NCBI GenBank assembly: GCA_964370215.1
Contig: CAYJIM010000006.1
Coordinates: 1 to 64,000, forward strand
Direction: 5' to 3'
Source: Massiliimalia sp964370215
GTDB taxonomy: Bacteria; Bacillota; Clostridia; Oscillospirales; Ruminococcaceae
DNA: 64,000 bases
The notes beneath the pieces were generated by a model. That model saw only the letters and a list, made by a program, of their open reading frames with translations. It did no database searches and was not told the origin of the DNA. Shown here one piece after another: positions 1 through 8,148 of this stretch (its first letter is position 1; each line of letters starts with the position of its first letter). The translations under genes were made by a program, and so were the position numbers.

Positions 1-1224
1 TGTTTCGTCCGTTGTGGGGCGTTGTTTTCGCAAAAAGGAATCGACAGGGATTTTTGTATCGCAGGCGATACGCAATTTCATGGCCGGATGGGGAGCCGAT
101 TCCAATGCCGTACCGTGTTCGTCCAACAGTTCGGTGACTGTCAGCGTTTTGGGCGGCATGGAAGGAGAAACCACTTCCAGTTCATCGCCCAGTAAAAACT
201 TGTTTTTCTGGGTGCACGCAAGATAGCCGTCCTTGCAGTCGTCCACCATTGCCACCACGTCGTAAAGGCGAAGATACCCGCTATTTTCATAATACTGGCT
301 TGGGGTGTCGAACAAAAAGCCGGTGGAGTAATGGCGGTGGCTGACCTTGGTCACCTCTTCCAACAACCATGATGGTACGGTATACTTTTCGGGATCCGCC
401 AGATGCCCATCAGTCGCCATGCGATAGGCATTGGTGACTACAGCGGTATAGTAGGCAGCTTTCCCCCGTCCTTCAATTTTCAGGCTGGTCACCCCTGCTT
501 TTAGCAATGCGCCGACATGCTCCAATAAACAGAGGTCTTTGGCGTTGAGGATGTAAGAGCCACGTTCGTCCTCATAGATGGGTAGGAATTCACCGGGGCG
601 TTTTTCCTCCACCAGATGATAGCCCCAACGACAGGGCTGTGAGCAAGCACCACGGTTGGCATCGCGATGGGTGAAGTAATCGGACAACAGACAGCGCCCC
701 GAAAAGGACATGCACATCGCCCCATGCACAAACACCTCCACCTCCAAATCATCGGGGATTTTTTCACAGATGGTTTGGATTTCTGCCAATGACAATTCTC
801 TTGCCAGTACGACGCGACGCGCTCCCAATTGATAAAGGGCGTTTGCCGTTTCATAGTTTGCCACCCCTGCTTGGGTGGAAATATGAATTTCGGTATGGGG
901 AGCATACTGCTTTGCAAGCATCAATACCCCAATGTCACTGACGATGACAGCATCCACCCCAGCTTTTTCCAGTGCCTGAAAATAGTCGGGCATCCGTCCC
1001 ACTTCGTCGTTGTGGGGTACGGTATTGCAGGTGACATAGACCTTGACCCCTGCGGCATGTGCTTTTTTGACGGCCTCTGCCAACTGCTCTAGCGAAAAGT
1101 TTGCAGCAGCGGCACGCATCCCAAATTCGTTGCCGCCTAAGTACACGGCATCCGCCCCGTAACGAATGGCAAAATGTAAGCTCTCGGCATCGCCGGCCGG
1201 TGCCAATACTTCGGGTTTATTCAT
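1..1224 (-). CDS. U32 family peptidase (collagenase-like), 3' end cut by window edge
   Basis: The frame is open from an ATG at 1224 to base 1, giving 408 codons with no stop, so the C-terminus lies outside the window. The start MNKPEVLAPAGDAES is the usual U32 beginning. The family signature appears near residue 165 as EVFVHGAMCMSFSGRC followed by LLS, with the two conserved cysteines and glycines; further cysteines (GACSQPC) follow. A strong GGAGAGGAG ribosome site precedes the ATG. Members of this family include the RlhA/TrhP type, which help hydroxylate rRNA or tRNA, and older 'collagenase' annotations; the sequence does not tell which applies. It is the last visible gene of the minus-strand run that begins at tmk, separated from mltG by a hairpin. 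The family call is secure and the substrate unknown. Confidence 0.93.
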   Translation of the reverse strand, partial: MNKPEVLAPAGDAESLHFAIRYGADAVYLGGNEFGMRAAAANFSLEQLAEAVKKAHAAGVKVYVTCNTVPHNDEVGRMPDYFQALEKAGVDAVIVSDIGVLMLAKQYAPHTEIHISTQAGVANYETANALYQLGARRVVLARELSLAEIQTICEKIPDDLEVEVFVHGAMCMSFSGRCLLSDYFTHRDANRGACSQPCRWGYHLVEEKRPGEFLPIYEDERGSYILNAKDLCLLEHVGALLKAGVTSLKIEGRGKAAYYTAVVTNAYRMATDGHLADPEKYTVPSWLLEEVTKVSHRHYSTGFLFDTPSQYYENSGYLRLYDVVAMVDDCKDGYLACTQKNKFLLGDELEVVSPSMPPKTLTVTELLDEHGTALESAPHPAMKLRIACDTKIPVDSFLRKQRPTTDET

Positions 1225-1258
1225 AACGTTCTCCTCTCCATTGAAAGCCTTTGCAGAT

Positions 1259-1295
1259 ACGAGCACGGACAACTTGATGTTTTGTCCGTGCTCGT
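1259..1295. other. Perfect 14-bp inverted repeat between mltG and the U32 gene
   Basis: Arms 1259-1272 and 1282-1295 (ACGAGCACGGACAA and its complement) surround a 9-base loop. The T-rich tract lies on the plus-strand side (1296-1310). In the direction of the genes (minus) no T-run follows the stem, so it is not a good terminator for mltG. It may be an mRNA processing or attenuation hairpin, or may stop plus-strand antisense transcription. Confidence 0.6.
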
Positions 1296-1305
1296 ATTAT
1301 TTTTA

Positions 1306-2619
1306 TTATTCTGTCAAACCTGCCAATACCAGATTTTGCTGATGTTGGTCATAGGTGTAAGCATAGAAAAATTCCTGTGTTTCGAGATTGCTACAGAAGT
1401 AATAGTATTCTGTTTCGTTCGGGTAGAGTGCCGACTGGATCGCATCGATCCCCGGATTTGCAATCGCACCCGGTGGCAAGCCGTCCGACAGGTAGGTGTC
1501 GTAGGCTGTGACAACCGCCGGATCAATGCCGTTGACCGCAAGGGTGCGATCAGCATAACGGCCGGTCGGGTCCGCTTGTAGTTTCGGGAAGGTCGCACTG
1601 TCCACCAAACGGTTGTGGTAAACCGAGGAGACATTGAGCATCGATTCCTTGTGCGGCGCTTCTTGCTGTACGATGGAAGCAATGGTAATCATCTCATCGA
1701 TGGTAAAACCTTTATTCGCCGTTACATTGCGCATGATGTCGGTGTATTTGCGGTCAAAGTTTTCAAGGAAACGGACAATGACATCACGTGGTTCACTGTT
1801 TTCCAAGAAGGTGTAAGTGTCGGGGAAGAGGTATCCTTCCAAGACATACGCCTTGCCTTCACGGTTTTCATAGGCAGAAGTCAAGAACTCATACTCAAAC
1901 ACTTCGGTGTTGACTGCAGTCAAAAATTCCTCTTTGGTGCAAACGTGATTTTCCTGTAAACGTTCTGCAATCTGTACCACATTGAAGCCTTCGGGGAAGG
2001 TAATATCCACTTCCGCATTGGATTCACTGGTACGTTCCAGCTCGGTGATGAGTTCATTGTAGGACATGTTCGGCGTCACCACAAAGTTGCCGTAACTGAA
2101 ATTGACCTCATTGTCTAAGCTATAGCGAATGTAGGCACGGAATACCACCGCATAGTCGATGACACCCTGTTCTTCTAACATGTCCGCTACTGCGGTCACC
2201 GAGGTATTCGGTTCAATGGTCAGCTCGATTTTTTCTTCACTTTCACTCAAACCAAACATATCCCCTGCGGCAAAGACTGCAAACATCGCGCCCACTGCCA
2301 ATGCCACCAACAACAACAGGATGACCAAGAAGCGCAAAATCACGCCGAATACACCCAATACACCACGGATGGGCCGTCTTTTTTTCTTTTTCTTTTTTTG
2401 TACCGTCACTTTATCCCAACGCTCGTCTCCATCCTCCAAAATCGGTGCATCCAATTTTGCCGGATCGATGCGAATTTCAGTGCGCTTTCTGGTTGGTTTG
2501 GTCGGTTGCGGGATCGGTGTTTCCTGCACATCAGGTGCTTTGGGTGGTTCAAATTGTTGTGTCTCCCCAACGTCCTGCTCTGTTCCCTGTTGATTTTGAT
2601 TTTCATCATACTGCGTCAT
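1306..2619 (-). CDS. mltG: Endolytic murein transglycosylase MltG (YceG-like)
   Basis: This 437-residue membrane protein is predicted to cut nascent peptidoglycan strands and end glycan chains. It has a cytoplasmic N-terminus of about 90 residues that is acidic and Pro/Gln-rich and ends in a run of lysines (KKKKKKRRP). One transmembrane helix follows (about 95-120), then the extracellular YceG domain. That domain carries the catalytic-Glu region (IASIVQQEAPHKES), the LQADPTGRYA motif and the C-terminal GLPPGAIANPGIDAIQSALY motif, all standard for the family. The start is supported by GGTGGAG upstream. It lies 26 bp after the 5-FTHF cyclo-ligase gene on the same strand, probably in one transcript from tmk. 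The long basic cytoplasmic tail is typical of clostridial homologues. Confidence 0.96.
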   Translation of the reverse strand: MTQYDENQNQQGTEQDVGETQQFEPPKAPDVQETPIPQPTKPTRKRTEIRIDPAKLDAPILEDGDERWDKVTVQKKKKKKRRPIRGVLGVFGVILRFLVILLLLVALAVGAMFAVFAAGDMFGLSESEEKIELTIEPNTSVTAVADMLEEQGVIDYAVVFRAYIRYSLDNEVNFSYGNFVVTPNMSYNELITELERTSESNAEVDITFPEGFNVVQIAERLQENHVCTKEEFLTAVNTEVFEYEFLTSAYENREGKAYVLEGYLFPDTYTFLENSEPRDVIVRFLENFDRKYTDIMRNVTANKGFTIDEMITIASIVQQEAPHKESMLNVSSVYHNRLVDSATFPKLQADPTGRYADRTLAVNGIDPAVVTAYDTYLSDGLPPGAIANPGIDAIQSALYPNETEYYYFCSNLETQEFFYAYTYDQHQQNLVLAGLTE

Positions 2620-2645
2620 TACGTTTTCTCCACCTTCAATTCTTT

Positions 2646-3218
2646 CTACTCATTACAATGTACGACATCCGATTGGGTAACCACCCAATCCATGTTACAA
2701 TCATGTTGTTCCACCGACCAAGTCGGCATAATACACTCATTATAACATATCCCGACCTTAATTGCATCCCTTTTTGCAAAAAAACGATCATAATATCCTT
2801 TTCCGTACCCCAAACGATCGCCCCCCATGCTAAAGCACAGCCCCGGCAGAATACAGATGGCCGAGAGATTGTTTGGCAGTGGCGGACAAAGTGCCTTCGG
2901 TTCTAAAATGCCGTACATGCCCTCTTCGACATCCGCCCAGCTTTTGATCGCAAAAAACGTCATCGCCCCATCCCTATCTTGACAACGAGGGGCATACACC
3001 GGTATTCCCTCTGCCCACAGTGCTTCTATCAAGGGCTTTGTATCAATTTCACCGTTGGTACCGATGAAGCATAGCACTGCTCTTTTTTCATACCGTTTCA
3101 ATAGGTCGAGGGTACGTGCCGTGATCTGGCTGTCCCACAACACTTTTTTTACAGGGTCAAACCCCTTGCGTACCGCAACAAGCTGTGTACGCAGTACACT
3201 TTTTTCTAGTCTTCCCAA
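2646..3218 (-). CDS. 5-formyltetrahydrofolate cyclo-ligase
   Basis: This 190-residue enzyme converts 5-formyl-THF to 5,10-methenyl-THF using ATP, returning the storage or inhibitory folate to the one-carbon pool. The diagnostic C-terminal motif GGDRLGYGKGYYDRFF is intact, and the length is normal for the family (180-200). The start is a TTG at 3218 that overlaps the 3' end of the DJ-1 gene by 13 bp. The sequence AAAGGTG lies a few bases upstream, so translation is probably coupled. An alternative in-frame start further in would remove the N-terminal helix, so TTG is preferred. It sits in the tmk-to-U32 run of minus-strand genes. Confidence 0.94.
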   Translation of the reverse strand: MGRLEKSVLRTQLVAVRKGFDPVKKVLWDSQITARTLDLLKRYEKRAVLCFIGTNGEIDTKPLIEALWAEGIPVYAPRCQDRDGAMTFFAIKSWADVEEGMYGILEPKALCPPLPNNLSAICILPGLCFSMGGDRLGYGKGYYDRFFAKRDAIKVGICYNECIMPTWSVEQHDCNMDWVVTQSDVVHCNE

Positions 3219-3754
3219 AGAACTGCACCTTTCAACTTATCAGCACGGGCTTTTCCCAACAATTGCTCGATGATGGCAAAAGAAAATTGTGCTGCCACCC
3301 CTGCCCCTCTAGCAGTGATAAACTTGCCGTCCACCTCTACTTCAGCACCGGTATAGGTTGCTCCCGTCAATTGTGTTTCAAACCCAAGGTAACAGGTGGC
3401 ACGACGCCCCTCCAACAATCCCTTATGCCCCAAAATAGAGGGGGCGGCACAGATGGCCGCAATCCACAATTCTTTTGCCACAGCTTGATCGATCAGTTGT
3501 TGCAAGGGGGCACTCATTTCCAATTGCAATGTACCCGGCATTCCACCAGGGAGAATGATCATATCGGCATCGTCGAGTGTGACTTCACTTATGGTGCGAT
3601 CGGCAACGACGGAAATTCCATGCGAACCTGTGACGACTTTGGTGTCTAAAATCGACACCGAACAAACTTCCAATTCCTCACAACGACGCAGATAATCGAG
3701 CGGTGTGATCGCTTCCACTTCCTCAAATCCCGGTGCTAAAAATAAATATACCAT
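3206..3754 (-). CDS. DJ-1/PfpI family protein (ThiJ-like)
   Basis: This 182-residue single-domain protein belongs to the DJ-1 superfamily. The conserved Glu of the first strand-turn (APGFEEVEAITPLD) and the nucleophile-elbow cysteine (WIAAICAAPSILG, near residue 100) are both present, as is LPGGMPGTLQL. Bacterial DJ-1 proteins have been given protein or methylglyoxal deglycase, glyoxalase III or chaperone roles; the exact activity cannot be read from sequence. The ribosome site AAAAGGAGAAATT precedes the ATG. The 3' end overlaps the folate cyclo-ligase gene by 13 bp, so the two are likely made together. A stress or repair role is an inference from the family only. Confidence 0.93.
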   Translation of the reverse strand: MVYLFLAPGFEEVEAITPLDYLRRCEELEVCSVSILDTKVVTGSHGISVVADRTISEVTLDDADMIILPGGMPGTLQLEMSAPLQQLIDQAVAKELWIAAICAAPSILGHKGLLEGRRATCYLGFETQLTGATYTGAEVEVDGKFITARGAGVAAQFSFAIIEQLLGKARADKLKGAVLWED

Positions 3755-3778
3755 CTGAATTTCTCCTTTTCCATCCGT

Positions 3779-4627
3779 TTAGTCCAACATCAAATTCATG
3801 TAACAGTCCTTTGGTAAAGCCTTATCCGTCAGCGATTTCATCATCCCGTACGGATGGCCATGCCCCCGCAAACGAGCCTGCAAGGTCTGACAATCATACC
3901 GCGCACAGAGCATTCCTGACGCTTGCATCAACGCTTCTTTTGTCAGACTGCTTTCACGCACCAACAGCTGATTCTCCGCTTTATAGACCGCCGCAAATCC
4001 GTCGCCCAGAGGGGTTTCCACCCACAGGGTTTCAGTCGCTGTCACACCCAGTTCCTGTTGCAGGTATCCATCGTCAGTGAAGGTGATGGTCGCAGGTTGT
4101 GTCAAAAGCCAGTCCTTTCGCAACGCAAAATAAGTTTCTTTTGTCAGTTGTTTGATCCGGCAGTCGCCCTCTTTTATCGGATCGACAGTCTCGACCGCAA
4201 GGGTGCTACAGGTTTGATATCCCACCCGCTCATACAAAGAAAAGAGCGATTTGCTTGCCGGCACCAGACACAAAAAGTCGTCCCCGTTTGCCGTCATCGC
4301 TTGGTCTACCGCTGTCATCAATGTCTGCATTAGCCCTTTTCCACGATGTTCTGGAGCGGTGGCAACGGCATAGACATATTGTCCTCGGTGCTGTCCTCGT
4401 GGGGTTTGTAATGTCACAGGGAGCAGGGTCAGCATGGCGACCGGTTCGTCTGCCAATTTTAACACCACCGTTTGCTCGGCACAAAAACCGTTTGCAAAGT
4501 AAAAGTCAATGTACGACCATTCATCCCCAAAACAGGTGTGCCACAACGCCTTGAGCTTTGGGATCTCCCCTTCATTGGCAAAGCCAATCCACAGCGTGCC
4601 GTCCGCACGCAAGGGTTTTTTATTCAT
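3779..4627 (-). CDS. GNAT family N-acetyltransferase (two-domain, Eis-like layout)
   Basis: I chose the ATG at 4627 (MNKKPLRADGTLW, 282 residues), which overlaps the stop of the DUF2156 gene by 8 bp (ATGAATAA), suggesting translational coupling. Longer in-frame starts up to 4735 lie inside the upstream gene. The N-terminal half holds a GNAT fold with the acetyl-CoA loop HRGKGLMQTL after the strand YVYAVATAPE. The C-terminal part (about 150-282) looks like the second, degenerate GNAT half seen in Eis-like enzymes. The acceptor substrate is unknown. No clear Shine-Dalgarno site is seen, which fits coupling. Pairing with a DUF2156 protein is suggestive because both are GNAT-fold proteins. Confidence 0.88.
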   Translation of the reverse strand: MNKKPLRADGTLWIGFANEGEIPKLKALWHTCFGDEWSYIDFYFANGFCAEQTVVLKLADEPVAMLTLLPVTLQTPRGQHRGQYVYAVATAPEHRGKGLMQTLMTAVDQAMTANGDDFLCLVPASKSLFSLYERVGYQTCSTLAVETVDPIKEGDCRIKQLTKETYFALRKDWLLTQPATITFTDDGYLQQELGVTATETLWVETPLGDGFAAVYKAENQLLVRESSLTKEALMQASGMLCARYDCQTLQARLRGHGHPYGMMKSLTDKALPKDCYMNLMLD

Positions 4628-5510
4628 GGCAAGCGGTCGCATGGTATTTGACGACCATGTGCGAAGGTCGGTAGGATAGTTTTGCCTTACGCAGTCCCTC
4701 AATACCCATATCCTCTTCACGGTTGATAAATTCATATCCTTCGGTTGCCAGCTTCACAAACTCTTGGTTGACGGTGGGGTATGCCCCCGCAACGTCCGAA
4801 AAAGCCTTTTCAAAATGCACGACAAAGGTGCTGTCATTGAGGCGTTCGCCGACGGTAAAGGCAACCACATGCCCCTCTTGGCGCAAAACCCCTCCCACCA
4901 AACCGAGTGTTTCAAAGTTTGCAAGCATCCGCTTGATGATGTCATACTCTGCTCTGGCAGAATCACTTTCGACACAACCGTTTTTCTGGCACCACTCGAC
5001 GTTCATTTGCCAACAATCATGGCGATTTTCGTTGTCAAGTGCCTCAAACGACCATTCTTTCAATTTAAAATTGTTGATGTGGTTGCGTTTGCCGTGATAC
5101 TTTTTCCCTCTTAACTCCGCCAAGTCAGTGCGGTTATACACGTAGTCTTCAGCATCTCGATCCTCTTCATAGGAAAATTGACCAGGATAATACGCTTCCA
5201 ACAACGTCTTCATTTTCTCGGTGATATTGTACAGGCGAAATGGGATGTTTGCAGCTTTGGCGTAGTCTTTCATCGCTTGCAGTGCCGGTTTCAAATCCCC
5301 TTTCCCAGCCGGAAAGGCAAATGCTTGATCTGCCCCTTCTCCCGACTTAAAAATGACCACATCTCCAAGCACTGCTATTTTTACTTGGTAATAGCAGGAC
5401 CATAAAAACACATTGACAAAGGTGCAGTCGCACCCTTCTGACAAGGGGCTGTCAAAACATCGATCTATCAGTTCCTTGTCCTGCAACGTCACTTCTCTAA
5501 ATTCTAACAC
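4620..5510 (-). CDS. DUF2156 (LPG_synthase_C-like) domain protein
   Basis: This 296-residue soluble protein has no transmembrane helices. It matches the DUF2156 family, which shares the double-GNAT fold of the C-terminal half of MprF (phosphatidylglycerol lysyltransferase). Typical stretches include YNRTDLAELRGKKYHGKRNH and the end REEDMGIEGLRKAKLSY. The start is a GTG at 5510 with AAGAAGGA about 10 bases upstream; an ATG just upstream is out of frame and stops after three codons. It lacks the MprF flippase domain, so lipid lysylation is only a possibility; a transfer of an aminoacyl or acyl group is an inference from the fold. It is encoded between tmk and the GNAT gene. Confidence 0.9.
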   Translation of the reverse strand: MLEFREVTLQDKELIDRCFDSPLSEGCDCTFVNVFLWSCYYQVKIAVLGDVVIFKSGEGADQAFAFPAGKGDLKPALQAMKDYAKAANIPFRLYNITEKMKTLLEAYYPGQFSYEEDRDAEDYVYNRTDLAELRGKKYHGKRNHINNFKLKEWSFEALDNENRHDCWQMNVEWCQKNGCVESDSARAEYDIIKRMLANFETLGLVGGVLRQEGHVVAFTVGERLNDSTFVVHFEKAFSDVAGAYPTVNQEFVKLATEGYEFINREEDMGIEGLRKAKLSYRPSHMVVKYHATACHE

Positions 5511-5563
5511 AACATCGTCCTTCTTTCTCTATTGTCCCTATGTTGCCCTTTCATTGGGCATAC

Positions 5564-6235
5564 TCATTGTTCGATTAACGGTCGTACTGCTTTGTAAAGT
5601 GCGTCTGTGATTTGCGCCATGGGGTAAGGTGTTCTCCCATCACAACAGCGCACCACCTGCCATCCCTGTTTGTCAGCGGCATAGGTCGCCGACGCGGTGC
5701 AGGCATATAAGTAGGAAAGATCCCTTTCATGTAAATCCCTTTTTTCTTCGTCCCCTTCGTAACGCGCAGTGATCAATTGATCGGCAACCGCACGGGACAT
5801 ATCCAGAAAAAAGATGCCGTCCGGTTTTGGTAGTCCCAACTTTTCAAACTCAAAATCGGAAAGCCATTGTAAAAAGCCATCCCATTCACATTGTGGCAGT
5901 TTGACCATCTGATGAATGGCATTGGACGAGACATAGCGGCTAGCAATGATGATATGCCCTTGTTCGTAAAGTGCTTTCCAGTGTTGCATGTATCCGGCAT
6001 AGCGATCCACCGCATAAAAGGTGGAAGCGGCATAGGCATTGACATCCCCTGCCTTGTCCGAAAATTCCCCTGAAAGATACATACGCACCAAGGTAGAGGA
6101 AGGTTTTTCATAATCGGGATAGGAGATGAGGGTCACTTCTCTGCCATCTTCTCTCAATCTTTGTGCCAATCGCTCTGCCTGTGTGGATTTGCCGCTGCCA
6201 TCCAATCCATCAATGACCAGTAATTTGCCTGTCAT
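5564..6235 (-). CDS. tmk: Thymidylate kinase
   Basis: This 223-residue kinase phosphorylates dTMP to dTDP. The P-loop IDGLDGSGKSTQ is at the N-terminus, followed by the DRYAGYMQHW and ASRYVSSNAIHQ motifs that line the thymidine site. The lid region is longer than in the E. coli enzyme, with many charged residues (ARYEGDEEKRDLHERD), as seen in a clostridial subgroup. The start ATG at 6235 has AGAAGGAGAA upstream, and a promoter-like sequence lies 70-95 bases upstream. It is the first gene of the co-directional run reaching the left window edge. Confidence 0.95.
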   Translation of the reverse strand: MTGKLLVIDGLDGSGKSTQAERLAQRLREDGREVTLISYPDYEKPSSTLVRMYLSGEFSDKAGDVNAYAASTFYAVDRYAGYMQHWKALYEQGHIIIASRYVSSNAIHQMVKLPQCEWDGFLQWLSDFEFEKLGLPKPDGIFFLDMSRAVADQLITARYEGDEEKRDLHERDLSYLYACTASATYAADKQGWQVVRCCDGRTPYPMAQITDALYKAVRPLIEQ

Positions 6236-6302
6236 ACTATATTCTCCTTCTAAACAAAGTAAGATCCCTTTGTCCTAGATCGCTTTTTTCGTAGATAGTT
6301 CT

Positions 6303-6331
6303 AGTGTACCATATTTTTCTTGAAATTTGAA
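6303..6331 (-). promoter_or_regulatory. Candidate promoter of the tmk run
   Basis: On the minus strand, TTCAAA (6326-6331) and TACACT (6303-6308) are separated by 17 bp, with a TG one base before the -10 (extended -10). It lies 68 bp upstream of the tmk ATG. This is a sequence match only. Confidence 0.55.
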
Positions 6332-6357
6332 TACTTTCAAAAAAAGTTTACCAACAC

Positions 6358-7011
6358 TTAAAGCAACTCAAATGTGTTTTTGTCATACCGCAATACCCCG
6401 TCACGCTGCATTTTAGAAAGTTCTGACGACAATGCACTGCGGTCAGCACAGATATAGTTTGCAAAATCCTCTCGATTCAGCGTGATGGAAAAGCAGTTGC
6501 GGCCCTGACTTTCAAACTGTAAAAAACACAGAATTTTTTCGCGCAGGGTGCGCTTTGCCAAAATTTCAATCTTTTGGCTGAGCTGTAGGTTTTTATGTGC
6601 CAGCAATTTCAACAGGTTTTCCATCAGCTGTGTGTGAAACACGCAGGCGTTGTTGCAGGTGGTGATGAGTTTTCGGTAATTGAGCAGCAACAGCTGTGAC
6701 CTTCTTGTCGCAATCGCCGTCACCGGACTATGACACAGCCCTGCACAGGCGAGCGCCTCACCAAAACTGTCCCCTTCACGTATCTCGGCCACCACCGTCT
6801 CGTTGCCGTCTTCATCTGTTTTGACGATTTTGACAGCACCCGACAGCACAATGCCCACCACCTCCACCGGATCACCGGCAAGGAGGATCACCTCTCGTTT
6901 GTCCACCCACTTTTCATAGGCACCGAGGCAGCTTAGCATGGTGTCAAAACTGGTGGCAGAAATGCTTTCAAACAAGGGATTGCAGCGAAGTACTTTAAAA
7001 TAACCGTTCAT
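6358..7011 (-). CDS. Crp/Fnr family transcriptional regulator
   Basis: This 217-residue regulator has an N-terminal cyclic-nucleotide-binding-type beta-roll (about 15-125, including GDPVEVVGIVLSGAVKIVKT and GDSFGEAL). A long dimer helix and a C-terminal winged helix follow (LNREDFANYICADRSALSSE). The ATG at 7011 has a near-perfect AAGGAGGGGG ribosome site and is preferred over the in-frame ATT-region start 16 codons upstream. There is no Fnr-type N-terminal cysteine cluster, though cysteines occur near residues 8, 28 and 95. It is divergent from a ferredoxin-like gene, the layout seen for redox or NO-responsive members that control an adjacent Fe-S protein. The effector is unknown. Confidence 0.92.
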   Translation of the reverse strand: MNGYFKVLRCNPLFESISATSFDTMLSCLGAYEKWVDKREVILLAGDPVEVVGIVLSGAVKIVKTDEDGNETVVAEIREGDSFGEALACAGLCHSPVTAIATRRSQLLLLNYRKLITTCNNACVFHTQLMENLLKLLAHKNLQLSQKIEILAKRTLREKILCFLQFESQGRNCFSITLNREDFANYICADRSALSSELSKMQRDGVLRYDKNTFELL

Positions 7012-7024
7012 TTCCCCCTCCTTT

Positions 7025-7040
7025 CGTTGTCTACACAACG
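7025..7040. promoter_or_regulatory. 16-bp perfect palindrome, putative Crp/Fnr operator
   Basis: CGTTGT-CTAC-ACAACG is a perfect 6+4+6 inverted repeat. It is centred about 21 bp upstream of the regulator ATG and about 96 bp upstream of the divergent ferredoxin-like ATG. The N4 spacer within TTGT-N4-ACAA is like the half-site spacing of Crp/Fnr boxes. A TATAAT (7062-7067) reads toward the ferredoxin-like gene. Binding by the neighbouring regulator is inferred. Confidence 0.6.
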
Positions 7041-7128
7041 GATTTGTTGTAATAATCATAGTATAATTGAATCAGAAAGTCAAGTCATTTCACCTATTTT
7101 TAAGAAAACACAAAGGAGTCTTGTGACC

Positions 7129-7803
7129 ATGAATAAAAAAGTCATTCAAATTGATCGTGAAACTTGTATTGGTTGTGGCATCTGTGCCGCTACTTGTCAG
7201 CAAAGTGCCATCGAGATGGTAGACGGTAAGGCCTGTGTCACCCGTGATGATGTCTGTGACGGCATTGGCCGCTGCCTACCGGTCTGTCCGGTGGGTGCCA
7301 TTTCCTTTACCGAACAGCAGACGGATACCCCCGTGTCGACCACCGGTGGCGGATGCCCCGGTACACGTGTGTCCTTTTCCAAAACAGTCCCTGCGACATC
7401 ACCCTCAGCACTACCTTCCTCACTGCCCTCCGCACTGCAACAATGGCCGGTGCAAATCAAGTTGGTGCCCCCAAGCGCCCCTTACTTTGCCGGTGCAAAT
7501 CTACTCATTGCCGCCGACTGTACCGCCTTTGCCTATGCCAATTTCCATCATGATTTTATGGCAGGCAACATCGTACTCATCGGATGTCCCAAACTCGACG
7601 ACGGGGATTATACGGAAAAACTGACCGCCATTCTCTCACAAAATGACATTCGCCATGTCACCGTCGCACGCATGGAAGTTCCCTGTTGCGGTGGGTTAGA
7701 GTATGCCACAAAACAGGCGTTACAACACAGCGGGAAGCAGATCCCATTGCAGATCGCAACGATTTCCACAACGGGAACCTTGTTGTCCACCATCAACGGG
7801 TAA
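7129..7803 (+). CDS. 4Fe-4S ferredoxin-type protein with C-terminal conserved domain
   Basis: The ATG at 7129 (224 residues) follows AAAGGAG; a longer in-frame start at 7027 would run through the promoter region. The first cluster motif is classical (CIGCGICAATC). The second is the variant form VCDGIGRCLPVCPVG, typical of a clostridial protein family with 'CDG(I/L)G-C---CP'. After a Pro/Ser-rich linker (about 85-105), the C-terminal domain ends with IVLIGCPKLDD and EVPCCGGLEYA, which carry further cysteines that may bind another cluster or act in redox. Family members are often next to Crp/Fnr regulators and hybrid-cluster protein; here only the regulator is present. An electron-transfer or nitrosative-stress role is inferred. 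Confidence 0.9.
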   Translation: MNKKVIQIDRETCIGCGICAATCQQSAIEMVDGKACVTRDDVCDGIGRCLPVCPVGAISFTEQQTDTPVSTTGGGCPGTRVSFSKTVPATSPSALPSSLPSALQQWPVQIKLVPPSAPYFAGANLLIAADCTAFAYANFHHDFMAGNIVLIGCPKLDDGDYTEKLTAILSQNDIRHVTVARMEVPCCGGLEYATKQALQHSGKQIPLQIATISTTGTLLSTING

Positions 7804-7838
7804 CCCCGTTCCGATGAATTCATCGTTTGCATGGTACT

Positions 7839-8024
7839 GTAGGGTCGGGTCTTGACCCGACCGCATTACGAGCGATCGCCGACCACTATTTGCCCGCAAA
7901 AAAAGGATTTGGCGCAAACCAAATCCTTTCAAACGATGACGCTTGGAAATTGCCTGTCGGCAATGCAAACCATGGGACGCCGTCCCACACCCTGTCCCTT
8001 TTAAAAAAGGGAACAAAACTTTTA
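7839..8024. repeat. Intergenic multi-hairpin element, copy A
   Basis: This fills the gap between the convergent ferredoxin-like and ABC permease genes. In order it holds GTAGGG followed by a GGTCGGGTC/GACCCGACC stem (7843-7862), AAAGGATTTGG/CCAAATCCTTT (7902-7929), ATTGCC-TGTC-GGCAAT (7949-7964), TGGGACG-C-CGTCCCA (7973-7987) and TCCCTTTT/AAAAGGGA (7995-8012). The last three recur, in the same or inverted order, in the elements at 15.98-16.32, 21.9 and 60.6 kb. The stem at 7902-7929 could also act as a terminator. Confidence 0.8.
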
Positions 8025-8060
8025 CTTTTCCGCTGATTTTTATCGGACAATACAGTTATC

Positions 8061-8110
8061 CCAGAGCGTCCAAAAATCTGCAAATTTCAGTTGCGGTTTT
8101 TCCACGGTCT
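8061..8110. repeat. Second intergenic repeat, copy 1
   Basis: The sequence begins CCAGAGCGTCCAAA and ends TTGCGGTTTTTCCACGGTCT. The same ends occur at 30635-30732, where about 47 extra bases containing a hairpin lie between them. The rest of 8025-8148 shows nothing I recognise. Confidence 0.65.
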
Positions 8111-8148
8111 AAGGAGTGGGTGATTCTTTGTGGTCACCTATTCCTTTT

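Noticed and set aside
1259..1295. Terminator between mltG and the U32 peptidase
   Set aside because: The stem is strong, but no T-run follows it in the minus direction, and the U32 gene directly after it has a good ribosome site.
4628..4735. Longer N-terminus of the GNAT protein starting at 4735
   Set aside because: The extra 36 residues overlap the DUF2156 coding end and do not resemble the family. The ATG at 4627 overlaps the stop in the usual coupled way.
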